Shown here: positions 21,701 through 35,500 of the stretch, piece after piece
How positions within the stretch are numbered: the first letter of the stretch is position 1
Layout of the letters: each line of letters opens with the position of its first letter
NCBI RefSeq assembly: GCF_014898815.1
Contig: NW_026515509.1
Span: forward strand, 248,001-312,000
Direction: 5' to 3'
Length of the DNA stretch: 64,000 nucleotides
From: Panonychus citri
Taxonomy: Eukaryota > Arthropoda > Arachnida > Trombidiformes > Tetranychidae
The notes under the pieces: generated by a model
The model's database searches: none
The model's input: only the letters and a program-made list of their open reading frames with translations
What the model was told of the DNA's origin: nothing
Translations under genes and position numbers: made by a program

Positions 21701-24700
21701 TACTAATAGGTTAGACTTTTTGAGCAGTTTATCTTTTCAAGGATGAAATTGACTTTTGATCAACTCATCCTACTGAATTAATCTTCAAGTAATCGCATGT
21801 AAGAAATTTTTACATGCGATTTTAAGCTGAATTACCTGTGTTCTATTTTTATCTTGATGTTTATTGTTCAATGATAAGAGAGAGAATAGGCAAACATGAT
21901 TACTTGATGACAACATTGAAAAGGTTGAATTTCATTCTGATGTTGTTACTGTAAATATTGAATTCTCGTCTCGTTATTTTATGAATTTTTACAATTCTAT
22001 TCAAAACTAACCAGTTTGTTATAAAATAGATTCGATTTATTTTCGATGGAGATGTTCAGTGATCTACTGGAAAGAAAAACGACTTCGAAGAACTTGAATT
22101 ATAATCAATTGTAGTTGCTGTTGTTGCTGTTGGAGTTTCATTAATCAGCTTTTTAAATTGTCTCTTCATTAAGATAGTTTCAATTGTTGACAATTTGCAT
22201 CACCAATTTGATCCAATAAAACAATTATCACATTAATCGGTTATCAGTAGGTTACCAAAATAGATAAACTTTTTTTATCGATTTCTTCTTGAAGCTGTTC
22301 CAATACTTCAAATGACGATTGATGTCAGGCTTAAATATTTATCAATGTAAATAGAATAGAATCAATTTCCAATAACCAATCAATCAATCAAATTGTTTTT
22401 TTGTCCAAAAAAAACGAGGCAAAAAATACGAATTAACCCAGAATGTCGTCATAATTTATATCACCCTAAGGGAAATTGTGTCATCTTTGCTTAAGGAAGA
22501 TAAGAGTAAAAGAGTTTTAAAAGATATTTTTTTCGAGTTTGATATGAATTTTTTTTTCTTTTTTAAAACGCAAAACTTGTAGCAACAGAATTTTAGCTGC
22601 TTGTATTAATAGTTGAAACATTTTGTTCAGCTGATTCTCAACTCGATGGTTTTAGCTCATGATCATGAAGGATGGAAAAAATGTAAACCTGAAAAAAAAC
22701 ATAACCCTGACAGTGGAGTTTATCTCTATGATTAAATTTCATCTTCATGTACCTATGAAAAACTACTTGATCTAGTTTCGTATGTTCATCATGAAAAACT
22801 CATTCATGTATATATGAATAGTGTACATTCATATACTCAATTTGATGGAAAAAATCATGATAAATTGAGTATCTTTCTTGGATCTTTATCTTCATTTGTA
22901 TAAGAATAACAATAATACAAGAAAATATTGTCTCGTATTTAATATTAAATGAGAAGCAGCAACAAAATAATAATAATAATTCATAATCATGATCTTTGGA
23001 TAGACAGAGATTAACTAATACAATTAGAACTTCTCACTTTTCTCTTCATTATTGTTCAATCAAATTTCACCAAAAAAATTCAGAATATTTTTCATTCTCT
23101 TAACTATTCAACCAAACATAATCTAAGCCTCACCCGGAAAGATTGTTATCTAATCATGAAAATCATTATGATGTTGAAGAAAGTTCTCTCCACTGTTTCA
23201 CAGATAGAATAATAAATAATCGTCGAATTGCCTTTTCAGCAAAGATATAAAGGTTCTAATACGAATAATGTATTATAAATGTACTGGTATGGTAACCCTT
23301 TCATTCATATTCTTGAATATTATCATGATAAAGTCTTGAAAAATGTTTTAGTTGTTCTTGGTATGGAAAACATAAACTTATTCTCTAACTGAATAGTTAC
23401 CACGATTGTCTGAATTTTTATGAATCAGGCAACGATATAATATTAATGAGAATCAAGAGAAAAAGTTAATATGTTATAATATATTAGATCTTATTATGAG
23501 AGATTAAGCATTTCAAGACATTTCTGATTTTCTAGACATGATGTTTACTTTTTTCTCCTCCTGATTCCATGTAAGTCTTTCATGTTTTCTGATTCCTGAC
23601 GATTGTACTGAAATGAGCACACATATCACATCTTAACTGATATTATCCAAGGGACTTTGGAGGGATGAAGATGATGACTGTTTTGAAAGTTACCTTTATC
23701 TTCATCTCTCTCTTCAATTTTTCTCTCTGATAACTATTGTGAGTACTAGAGTATCATTATTACTATTTCTGTTTCTATTCCAGCTGATTATTCTCTCTCT
23801 TTCTACTCTTTTTTTTCTTATTCTGATGCGGATCTTGTTACTTCTCCCTTCATCATGTTCCTTTCATGAACTTTCACCCTGTCATAAGCAATCTAACAGT
23901 AACTTATCATTTCCATCAATGAGAATGAAAAGTAACTTTGTTTCCAAATCAATCTCGATACATTTACGGCATTTGTTTCAGAACATTTTCTCCTTCGGGA
24001 ATAAAAGTTTCGGCCTGTTTTCCACCCATCGAACTTGATCTTGAAGTGTCTCAGAAGCCTTTCATTGTGAATCAATTAAATTATCTATTGAGTTATCTAT
24101 TATTTGACAAATTCCTAGAATTTTCAAAATTTATTTATATACTTCCCTTGTGACCCATAGATTTCCTCGAGCTTCTCCATCATGGTGACTTTGAACTCAT
24201 TGATTATTCAGGGTATTCACTCAGATATTTTATTATGTCATGTTAATATTTCTCCTTCATCCTTTAGAATAAAATTTCATCTGGTAATAAATAATATCAG
24301 TTACATTTCTGCTTCCCTGTGTCCACTATTTCCGTAAGGATGTTGTTTGACCATTGTTTCACAAAATTCATCAATCAAACAGCTCATTTCATCATTATCA
24401 TAATCTCAATGAAAGACTTTCAACTGACCATTGATTCAACTTTTTGAATATTACTGAAAAGCTATTTAAATATAATTTATGTAATACTCAATGTATCAGA
24501 GTAACAATTAACTCATAATAATACATATATAATGTACTATAGTTAAGTTAATTCTGTTACCCATAACTAAATTAAATTTCACTTCATGTTAAAGCACTTA
24601 AATCTCCCTGTAAATTTAATTTAATATCATAATATTATAATTCAGATTTAATTTGCAGTAATAACAAGAGGGAAAAAAACATTTGAATTCATAAATTGTT

Positions 24701-26764
24701 ACAACTCAAATTCATTGTAACATGTTTATTGAATGAGTTGAAATGGAGATTCTGATGAAATAACTTGTTAATTAGTGTAATTATTTTCCCAACCAAATTT
24801 AATAATTCTGATTGATTATTATGATAAGTAATTCGACTCTCATGTTTGCATTAATATAATTAGAAATCATCATCAGATTAACTTTTACCTTTACCATGAT
24901 GAAATTTTTTCTTCTCCTTCTTAATTTTGGTAAACACGATATTCCAATAAAAGGTAATAATCTCAAGCCCATGATGATGATGGCGATAAAAAGTCTCGGG
25001 ATTAACTGTCAGAATTAGAAAGAAAAAGAGAAAAAACAAAATTACATGTAATTGGTGGAGAAAAAGAAGAAAAAAAGTTCTGATCTTGTTCAATGATGAA
25101 CAATATTCACGTTTATTACATGATATTATCCCTTTATAACATGTTTACCTTTAATTATTTGGTACCAATCATTTGATTAGTATTCACGGTCAGAGTTTAA
25201 AGGACCAAGTAGAATAAAATTCATGGTGAAAATCCGATATTCATATATGAACTGAGGGATAATCATTGTTTGAACATGATTGAATCATGTTAAGCATTTC
25301 CATTGGTAGATGTTAATATTTCATTATTGCCATTGGGCTCCATTTACCTGGAATCATAATCATCTAATATAATGACTTGGTAATGAAAGTAAATATTAGA
25401 TTTAACCATGAATGCTCAGCTGAATATAAATATGAATTTGATTCAGAAACAATAAAATATCAAAAATGTGTAGACACTTTCCCACTCCAAATACCTGGTT
25501 GAGTATTATGAGTCACATTTACCTGTAAGTGTGTTGTTGATTATTAAATTGTGAATATCAGTTGATTCTTATTACAATCAAATTAAACAGAATCAGCTTT
25601 AGGTGTTGCCTTTAGATAATGATTTACGCTTACATGAACACCATGGGAAACTGGAGTTATCTATGGGTTGAATTACTGGTAAGAGAAAATCTTTGAATAA
25701 ATGATAATAGATAATGTTGTAATCCATTCTGAATTGAGGGGAATGATTAACAATTGATTATCTTTTGATTACTAATCAATTGATTATCATCTCCATAGGA
25801 GTTTTTATTTTTGCATCTAAACATTTTTCATGATAGACCTCTTTTTAAGACTCTACAATCGATGAAATTCGATTCTTACCAATAATCTGGATTTAATGAT
25901 TTAGCAGCAATTTGATGGAACAATTGATTACTATTTGAATCTGTTTTGATTCTTGATGAATCCCTGATGAAATTAGATATCTTTCTCTATTGAAAATTTC
26001 TTGATTTTCAGTCAATTGTTGCAGGGAATGATGTCCGTTGATGACAAATATCACCTTACAGACTTATTGATTTAATGCAAGATTTAAAACTATTCAAAAG
26101 TTTCGATAATAACTTAAGATGATGGCATACTGATAACCTGTTGTCTTTTCTATTCTATCGTAATTTAGATATGGCAGCTATCATATTTTGTAATAAATAC
26201 CCCAAAGCATGAGTAAGAAAAATTTTTTATACACTTTTCATTCAATTTCATATAAGCTCATGTATTCTCGTTAATTGATATTTTGTGGAAATGCTAACCG
26301 TTACAAGGGGGAGAAACAAGAGTTTGGATGCGATACTACCAGAAAAAAAAATCTGCACCAGTAGTTATAAACATTGAAATGTATCACGCCTGTGATACAA
26401 AATACTGAAAATTGAAATTTATCATAATGTACTTTACAAAAGTAGTGTATAACCGTACGCTTCTGGAGCAAAATGAATAGATTAACGTGCACCTCTGAAT
26501 TATATTTACTCATTTGGTGTTAATTAGATTTTTTGTTTAATTTTCTCACTCCTCAATGTATTTAGATAGTTTACATAGGATGAGCTGAGTCTACTTGATT
26601 GACACAAAAAATAATTTTTTTTAATAATTTAGTTTAATTTGTATTATCGAAACTAAGATGAAAAAACGTACAAAAAACAATAAAAAAGAAGTAGTTTACG
26701 AATAGTTAAATATTTAATCAATTGTAGTGATCTAGTACTATCAGCTTTGGCGGATTTTGATATA
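18784..26764. other. Long non-coding stretch
   Basis: About 8 kb without a gene I can support. Open frames are short, low-complexity or antisense to one another. The DNA is AT-rich with many ATGATG/CATCAT runs and purine-rich tracts. It could be intron of a gene extending to either side (for example the 5' part of the sidestep-like gene) or intergenic. Confidence 0.6.
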
Positions 26765-27122
26765 CAGGACGTTTTTATCCACTACGGCTATTACACTGAA
26801 TATCTCCAGAATTAAAAATCATATGAATGGCAGACTTGACCACAGGACTGAACAGAATCAAAGCGCTCGACCATACAATTTTCAAGGTCATTGAGGTCAT
26901 TAAACGAAGGTAGCGTTCAAAGGTCATTTTAAGGTCGTCAAGTGAAAGAACACAAAAAGTTATGATATAGTTATACCTTCGTTAAATGACCTCAATGACC
27001 TTGAAAATTGTAGGGTCGAGTGCTTCAATTCTGTTCAGTCCTCTGGTCAAGTCTGACATGCATATGACTTTTAGTTCTGGAGATATTCAGTGTAATAGCC
27101 GTAGTGGATAAAAAAGGCCCTG
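26765..27122. mobile_element. Foldback/MITE element 1 (TA-flanked)
   Basis: A 358-bp element in which almost the whole sequence is an inverted repeat. The left arm begins CAGGACGTTTTTATCCACTA and the right arm ends in the near-complement (TAGTGGATAAAAAAGGCCCTG). The flanks are TA on both sides (26763-26764 and 27123-27124), the target duplication of Tc1/mariner-type transposons. No coding capacity. Each arm carries AGGTCA direct repeats with a 3-base spacer (26885-26899; complement at 26987-27001). Confidence 0.8.
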
Positions 27123-27354
27123 TATAAATGATTGAAAGACTAAATTGGAAAGTTATCGGTTAACTATTAACATCTGTGTGAATTAAAATCGTAAGTTTAA
27201 TTTATAGTACTCTCTCTCTCTCTGACATAGTATTGGATGTTGTTCGTGATAAATTCGTAATTTACTTCACAATATGTGAGCATAAGTGCTTTTGATAAAT
27301 GTCACGATTACCAGGGTCTTCCATGCATCAATAATAACACTTATATATGTAATG

Positions 27355-27600
27355 TTAAGTCAACGTTTGCAAAGAGCCATTTTGGATTTTGCTGATGGAG
27401 TCCCTTTAACTAATGTCCAGTCGAGATTGAAGGAGATCCTGGCTCATAAAAGAGTAATCGTTCATGGTGGAAATGATCTGAACATCTAGGAGTAGATCAA
27501 GAGTTTATTTTTCATTATGGAGTAAAGGTTGTCGAAAGTGAAACGATGTTTAATCAATCGTTGGATAAACAACCAATCTCTCTCTCCAAACTGCTTTTCA
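27355..27600 (+). pseudogene. Gene fragment, copy 1 of a tandem pair
   Basis: An open frame from about 27355 ends at a TAG at 27487. It reads QRLQRAILDFADGVPLTNVQ ... LAHKRVIVHGGNDLNI and continues in frame after the stop as recognisable coding-like sequence. The HKRVIVHGGNDL segment is reminiscent of the 'LVGH...NDL' motif of DEDD exonucleases, but this is weak. It is very similar to 27740-27955. Probably a decayed exon or retroelement fragment. Confidence 0.45.
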
Positions 27601-27739
27601 TTCGTGTTATTGATGATTAATTTGTCGAAACAATTGAGTAACTTAGTTATTAGTTCTAATTGTGTTTCATTCGTCATTCTACCAAAATTTGAACAAGAAT
27701 GAAAGATCTGAGAACAGATATCACCGGCATCCAGATTGA

Positions 27740-27955
27740 GGATTTTGCTGATGGATTCCCTTAAATAATGTTCAGTTGAGATTGAAAGAGATCCTGGCTC
27801 ATAAAAGAGTAATCGTTTATGGTGGAAATGATATGAACATCTAGGATTAGATCAAGAATTTATTTTTTATTATGGAATAAAGGTTGTCAATACTGCAACG
27901 ATGTTCAATCGCTCGTTAGAACAACCACCAATCTCTCTCCAAACTGGTAAAATTC
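27740..27955 (+). pseudogene. Gene fragment, copy 2 of a tandem pair
   Basis: A diverged copy of 27370-27600 with small indels and a stop at the same place (AACATCTAGG). Downstream (28000-28230) are further coding-like but stop-interrupted segments (for example PELEGIDLHDLTSDEKAFHQ), perhaps from the same ancestor. Confidence 0.45.
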
Positions 27956-28985
27956 TTCACCATTAAATTCAATATAATTCAAAATCGTTGATACAAGGAC
28001 AAGCTGCCAACAAAAGAAGAAATTGAAGACTTCATCTCACTTGATAAAAATTGGAAGGATTGAAAAAAGGAAACTGAAGCATCTTCAGTTATTCGTGATT
28101 GCCGTATTCCTGAACTAGAAGGCATTGATTTACATGACTTAACCTCAGATGAGAAAGCTTTTCATCAATTGTTCGTGTTCTCATTTGAACCTATTGAACA
28201 AAGATCATATATCACAGTTTCGACATGGGATTGATCCGATTAATAATCAACTATATTAAATTTCTTACTTTTAATATATGCTTTGGTAAGAAAAAAATAC
28301 ACAAAACGAATTACAATATTACGATAAACAAGTTTATCCACCTGGTACCATCATCAGCATCAACCGAATTTCCTCGCTCCCTCTTCCTTATCTTCATCCA
28401 CATCATCCATTCTAAAAAGGCCAGTTAGCAATTCCTTGTCACTCTAAAGGGTTACTTTTATGCGTTCTTTCTTATTCCTTTTGTACCCACTATTGTTTCC
28501 AAGTATTGATTTATATATATATTTAAGTGCTCATGTTTAAACGTTTAAATTAGTAATTGTGACTATACTTTCTTTTCTCTTTCTCTTTCATTTTCTCTTG
28601 TTTTGCTCTTTCTTTTCTAACTAATTTCTCTCTCTTACCAACACTACTAATTGTTGATTAAAAATCATTATTATTGTCGTCGTTGACGCAGCTCAACGAG
28701 TTGATTGTTGCATCGGAGTTTGGTTTTGATTATTGACCTGGAGTGGTGCTGATTCTGGAAATCACATGATTAAGATTAATAAATAAAGATCAAAGTCTAA
28801 TCAATCGAAGGTTTTATTTGATTTGTAATAAAAATTTTTGATCAGTCACAGTCTTATGTTAATCATTATCATTATTGTATTGTCATGATGACCTTCTAAC
28901 AGTTTTATTATAGCTAAATTATTAGTGATTAAAATGTTCTAGAAGGTGATTATGATGTTCTGATCATGATCACCTTCGTCATATA

Positions 28986-29528
28986 CAGGGCAATTCAGCT
29001 ATTTTTACCGATGTTTTTTGCGACTTTCTCAGAAACTAAAAGTCGTAGAGATACAAGACTTGAGTGGTATGAGTTTGAACGATATGCGATTGTCATATCA
29101 AAAGTTCAAGGTCATTCAGGTCATCGATAAAATAACAAGGTCATCTGAAGATGCTAAAGTTATTTTTCCCATTTCACAATCCTGAAAAATGAGTTAAGAG
29201 ATCCTTGCTGTCATAGATCTTGAGATATTATAGGTTAATTCAATCACTGCTGGCAATCTTCTATGCAATGAATTTTTCATAACGTGCATTGAAAAGCTCA
29301 TAGAAACCTCAAAACTTGTTAGTAGTGTCTCTGAATATTCTTCTTTATTGCATTACCTTCATATGACCTTGAAACGTGTTATTTTACCGATGACCTGAAT
29401 GACCTTGAACTTTTGATATGACAATCGTATATCGTTCAAACTCATACCACTCAAGTCTCGTGTCTCTACGACTCTTAGTTGCTGAGAAAATTGCAAAAAA
29501 CATCGGTAAAAATAGCTGAATTGCCCTG
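28986..29528. mobile_element. Foldback/MITE element 2 (TA-flanked)
   Basis: A 543-bp element with inverted repeats of roughly 150 bp. The left arm starts CAGGGCAATTCAGCTATTTT and the right arm ends AAAATAGCTGAATTGCCCTG. The flanks are TA at 28984-28985 and 29529-29530. Like element 1 it contains AGGTCA direct repeats with a 3-base spacer in both arms (29109-29123; complement 29391-29405). No coding capacity. It lies immediately at the end of a coding-like segment on the minus strand (29687-29531). Confidence 0.8.
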
Positions 29529-29530
29529 TA

Positions 29531-32500
29531 GATTTGATAGCTGCTAAAAATACTTCTCTTGTTCTTCTCCCTTGCTGGCGTAAGTTTTTTTCCTTAGGTT
29601 TTCTTTTCTCTAAATTTATGTAAGCTTTATGGTTAAATTTCTTCTTGGAATAATGGTTCAGTCGCTGAGGGTAATAAGGTTTTGGATCTAAATACAATTA
29701 TATCAAGCAATTAAGGAGAATTGGGAGTTAAGGTAAAAGATCGAGCTTTCTGAATAATTCCGTTAATGAAAGTGGATTTGTTAGTTGACCATATTTTTAT
29801 ATGTAGGAGAATTGACCGCAGATGTGTGGTTCTTTCAGAGTCAATCGCATTCACCGTGCATGAAGGTTGACGCTCAATATTTTCATTGTTATATCCATTA
29901 TCTTCATTAACTCCATCAGAATTACCTTCATTACCATATCATCCATCACCATTACATCTATTATCATAACCAGCATTATCGTTACCATTAGCACCATCTG
30001 GTGATGAATAAATTACAAAAAAGAAGAAAATGATTTTTTGACCCAAGTGAGATTCGAACTCAGGTGAGTGCTCTATTCACTGAGCTAGCTATTTGGAATT
30101 TGAAAAAAAATTGAAAAATGAAATGCCTATCATGTTGTTGTGAGAAAAAAATGACGTGTGGGCTTTTTTATATACATATGAAGGTCGCCTTATATCTATT
30201 CTCTTCTATGTGAAAATGAATTTTAATTTAATACTTTAAAATTTAACTTTTAATCTCCTCAGAACAAAGGTTAGAGAGAGAATGAATTTATGAAATAGAT
30301 ACATTGTATATTAGATCCAATACAATATCCATTGAGCATCATCATGATCATAATTATCTTCATTATCATCATTATCATCATCATCACGAAAGTGATCAAC
30401 ATAAATCAATCACCAGACTGTGACCTGACCATGGTCACATATGGTCACAGTCTGGTTAACAATTATTTTATTACATGACCCTCCGCTCAAAGGCAAAAGG
30501 TCCCTCTTTTGACAACAATGATAGATTGATGCTTTACAAGTTTAATGATTAATAGTTAATGTTAACAATATAATGGTGCAATTAAAGTTTACAATGTGCA
30601 AGCAGTTTGACAATAATAAGATTAAGGGGAAAATAAAGAATCAATTCCATAACTCTGAGGCCCAATTGGAGTTGCTTCCGTCTTGACTTAGGCCAAGTTA
30701 AAAGTGATACAACTTGATCATTCCAACGAGGTGCAGTTGGTTGAATATTAATTGGGGTACGATCGCAGTGGGTCGACTTCTGAACGTAACCATACGTTTC
30801 GCGCATTGACAACCAACACAGAAACAGGTAAGCATTGAAAACGCGATGACTATTGTACTAAATGAGTACTGAACCGTCGGATTTTCCCATTGTTTTCTCA
30901 TAAATTGATATGGGGTGTATATGGAGTAAAGTTCCATGTTGATTGGTTTTAAGCCAAAATCAATCGGGCTATTATCTAAGATGAAATTTATCTTCATCGT
31001 TTCGGTGTCGAATACATTCTTCTTGTTGAAGGTTACAGAGTAATTCTTGTGTCCGATGGAAAAAGGTGTATCAACATCCAATCGAAATGGATAATCAGGA
31101 CATTTTCGTGTGATATTTAACAAGGTGATATTGTGACCAAAGCAATAAATGTGGTTTTCTTTCGTTATTCTTTTTATCTGTGGTTCCATCCGTTGGAATT
31201 GTTCGGAACATCCATCGAGTTTTTCAACCTCTTACGTGTAACTATTAGTTCATCTATTACTTTGTTTGTATTAGAGGTTAGATTAGTAATTGCTTCTTTA
31301 AGGATAAAATCGTTGTCCCAGGCCTTGTCGAGTTCCTTCCATATCCCGTCTATTTGAGATCTTTGATCCTTGTTGGTCATTAAGTTATAAGAGGGGATAA
31401 CTTGACTAACACCAAATCCAATTAAAGAAGAAATTCCAATGATAGCGGTTGTACCTAATAGCACAAATCGTTTAGCTTTTTTGACGCGTTGACGACATAT
31501 TTGTGACAAAGGTTGGTAAATGTTTTCATTGACAGCAGATTCACAAAGATTTTGCGCAGTCTTTTTTAGGTTTGCCATGTCCTCTTCCACTGTTGGTTCA
31601 TGGACTACTGGAGGGTTAACTTGATAACTTGTTGCCGAATCAATTGGTGGCGAAAGACTCAAGAACGAATTTACACCAGTTGATGGACACGACACTGGTG
31701 GTGAGCAATATAATGCTGGGCATCCTACTGAAGGACAGTTACACTTTTCTTGTCCATTGTCATACACAGGGTATGGTGAAATTCTCGAAGAAAATGGATG
31801 TGATGATCTCTGTGGACCCAATGGATTCGATGATGGTAATGATTCAGGAGGTGATGGAAAATAAAATGGTGGATCCGTAGTAATTGACACATTTCCGTCG
31901 TTTTGTCTCTTTTTACGTATTTCAAATCGTGGACAAGGACTTTTAATGTTAATGAGGATTTCGTGATTCATGTGTCCATTTATAATGTGTTTTGGATATT
32001 CTCTCCATAAGATGAAAGGTGCAGGATCAAATTCCATTGATGGTGAAACCAAACATAGAATCAAAAGGATTGATAGTGATTTGATTGATAACCAGCCGAT
32101 TGTTGTCAACAGTGTTTTCCTTTTCCTATTGATATTTTCTGTATTTGGTTTAAATTTCGTTCCATCGATTTTTCTTCCCATTTGATCTTCGTTGATTTTC
32201 TTTTGCTCATCCGAAGGTTCGTTGAAAACTTTGAGTTTACTAAGATGTGCTGGTCTGACTTTACCTGCACTATCTTTTATCTTGTAAGCTGCATCATTTA
32301 TTCTTTTTTCAACAATAAAAGGTCCTCGAAAATTCGGTGAAAATTTACTCTCTTTCAACTCAGTTTTAAGAGTAACCTTTTCTCCATCCTCTAGATGTTT
32401 AAAGTTGGAGTCTTTATCATGCTGAAGCTTTTGTGAATCTTTAGCAGCAGCTGAAAAATTGGTGGCCATTGCTCTTATATTTGGCCACTCGTTTTCGAGA

Positions 32501-35500
32501 AATGATACGTAACTGTTGAGTGTGAGGCTCTCTCTTGAGTCCAATTGACAAATCAACAGGTAACGTTGGCTCTCGTCCATAAATTAGATAAAAAGGAGAG
32601 GCTCTGGTACTCGAATTATTGGCGCTATTGTAAGCGAAGGTGATCATCGGTAGGACGAGGTCCCATTTATTTTGTCTCTGAACATAATGAGTAATCATTC
32701 GACACAAAGTATGATTCGTTTTCTCAGTTAAACCATTAGTTTGTGGATGATAAGGTGATGTTAAATAGGGATCAGTTGAAAAGAAATAATTAACTTCTTT
32801 CACAATTTTTGATGTAAAGTTCGTTCCTCGATCACTGATAATAATCTTTGGGCACCCATGTCTGGACATGATTTGTTCGACTAAGAATCGAGCGATAGTC
32901 GAAGCTAATTGATTGTTTACGGCTCGTGTTTCTGCCCATCGAGTGAAATAATCTGTTGCTACGATTATATATTCTCGTCGATTAGAACAAGGCAATCGAC
33001 TAATCATATCTATACCAATTTTTTCGAAGGGTCTTGCGGCAGCAATAGCTTGAAGAGGAGCCTGAAGAGGCGCTGATCCTTTATTATTTAATTGACAGAC
33101 AGCACAGCGTCGAACATAATCATTAATATGATTTACGATTTTCTGCCAATAGTATTTTGCCGTAATCTTTTCATACGTTCGTTGGAAATCAATGTGACCA
33201 GATAGAATATCGTCGTGATTAGCACGAATAATTTGAGTTCGTAATTTCTCAGGCACAACAATGTTCCACGATGTTTCGTATGGTTTCTTAACAATTCTGA
33301 ACAATATTCCTTCATTTATTTTATATTTATCCAGAACTTTCCTGTTCATTGAAATTCGATTCTCAATTTCAGTTTTTAATCGCCTGATGTGTGGATCTTC
33401 ATCTTGAGCTATTCTCATTTGATTATCTGCTTCATTCGATTGATTATTCAGAAAAACGAATAATATTTCATCATCATCAAGTTTATTTTCAACTATATCT
33501 AATTCATTCGGATACCTTGAGAGAGCATCGCAATCTTGATGATTTTTCCCTGATTTATAGATAATTTTAAAATCAAATTCTTGTAGAAGTAATGAGTATC
33601 TCAGCAATCTTGGTGGTAACTTTTTCTTGGATGTGAGAAAACATAAGCTACAATGATCGGTCACTACTTCAAATTTAATTCCCTCCAAATAAGGTCTAAA
33701 TTTCTCAATCGCATAAACGATTGCACAACATTCTTTATCACTTATCGCATAGTTCAATTCAGGTCCTCTAAGTAATCGACTTTCGTAATTAGTTTCGGAT
33801 CATAGTGAACTAAAAGCGGTGGATTCGTTAATTTGAATTTTAATTCCTGAAAAGCATCATCTTGTTCTTTTCCCCAATTAAAACCAATTTCTTTTCTTGT
33901 TAAATTAGTCAATGGCTTGGCTGTTATAGCGAAGCCTTTAATGAATCTCCGAAAGTAAGAGCAAAGAGCAACGAATGCTCGTACGTCAGTTAGATTAACA
34001 GGGACAGGGTAGTTTGCAATCGCGGTTAGTTTGTTTTCGTCGGGGTACTGACCCTCTTTGGTTATCTTGTGACCTAAATATAAGATCTCAGATTTACCGA
34101 AAAAACACTTGGATGGTTTAAGGGTAAACGAAGCATCTGATAGCCTCCTCAACACTAAATTCAAGTGAATTAAATACTCTTCAAATGTTTTGGAAAAAAT
34201 GATAACATCATCAATGTAAACCAATACACAATTATATTTTAAACCCGAAATCACTCGATCCATTAACCTTTGAAAGGTGGCAGGAGCGCAGGTCAGTCCA
34301 AAGGGCATCACAACAAATTCAAACAAACCATCTTGTGTGATGAAAGCCGTTTTCTCTTGATCAATTGGATCCATCGCAATTTGATAATATTCACTTTTCA
34401 AATCTAACAAAGTGAAATATTTAGCTCCTTGTAAGCAATCCAAAGCTAATTGAATATCAGGTAATGGGTAAACATCTTTCTTTGTTACCGCATTCAACCT
34501 TCGATAATCGACACAGAACCTCTTCTCTCCCGTCTTCTTGTCAACCATCACAATGGGTGAGGCCCATGGAGAGTTTGATGGCAACACGAAACCATCATCA
34601 ATTAGTTCATCAATCATTTTCGTGGCTAATTCCCGTTTCAATGCCGATAATCGGTATGGTGGTTGATGAATCGGAGGATGATCTCCCGTGTTGATTTGAT
34701 GTTTAACAATTTGAGTTTTCCCAATTTTGTCCCCAGAGAAAGAGAAACAATTGCGATGAGCAATTAATAATTGTTGAACTTTCTCTTTCTCGATCTGCTC
34801 AAGACCATAATCCAAATTAAATTGTTCCTCCTTATGAGGTACATTAACCATAGTTAATTGTCTCTCTTCATCACTTTCTGAGTCCCAAATGTCGGGCAAT
34901 GATTCATCTGATGATAAATCATCACCATCATTTGTCTCTCTAGAAATGATTACAGTTTTATTAGAACAATTAATTTCGAGCGAAGCAATTCTCGCTATGT
35001 CTTGTGCGATTAGAATTTCTATTCCTGCGGGTAAATAATCGACAACCATTACAGTCGATTGAATTTTAATTATCTCTGAATGTGAATCAATGAGAGTGAA
35101 AGTTAATGTAATTTGTCCTGATGGTTTCAATGGCAAATTACTTGCTGTATCTGTCCTTGGACCTTGATAAGGTTCAATCGAAGCATGAAGTCGATTAACT
35201 ATTTCTCTAGTGATTATAGTCACGTCAGACCCAGTATCAACTAGAGTAGAAAAATCGTAATCGTTGATTTTGACCTTCATGAAAATTAAATTATTATCAT
35301 CAATTGAATTGAATAAATTTTGAAGGACTGAATTTCTCAGAACCATCGAGACAACCTTGGGTCGTTACCAATTATTGTTTGGATTTTTATAACCAGAAGT
35401 TGAAGGGTAATTAGTTTCATTTTCCTTTATCTTCTTTTCCTCATCTCTTTTCCTGGCTAGGCATTGATACTTTTTATGACCAGGTTTATTACAGTAATTA

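Noticed and set aside
23739..24038. Leu/Ser-rich plus-strand frame with a signal-peptide look
   Set aside because: Low-complexity T/C-rich DNA with no homology feel. Overlapping frames on both strands are equally open.
26380..26399. Perfect 8-bp stem TGTATCAC-gcct-GTGATACA
   Set aside because: Isolated short palindrome. Expected by chance in AT-rich DNA of this length, with no supporting context.
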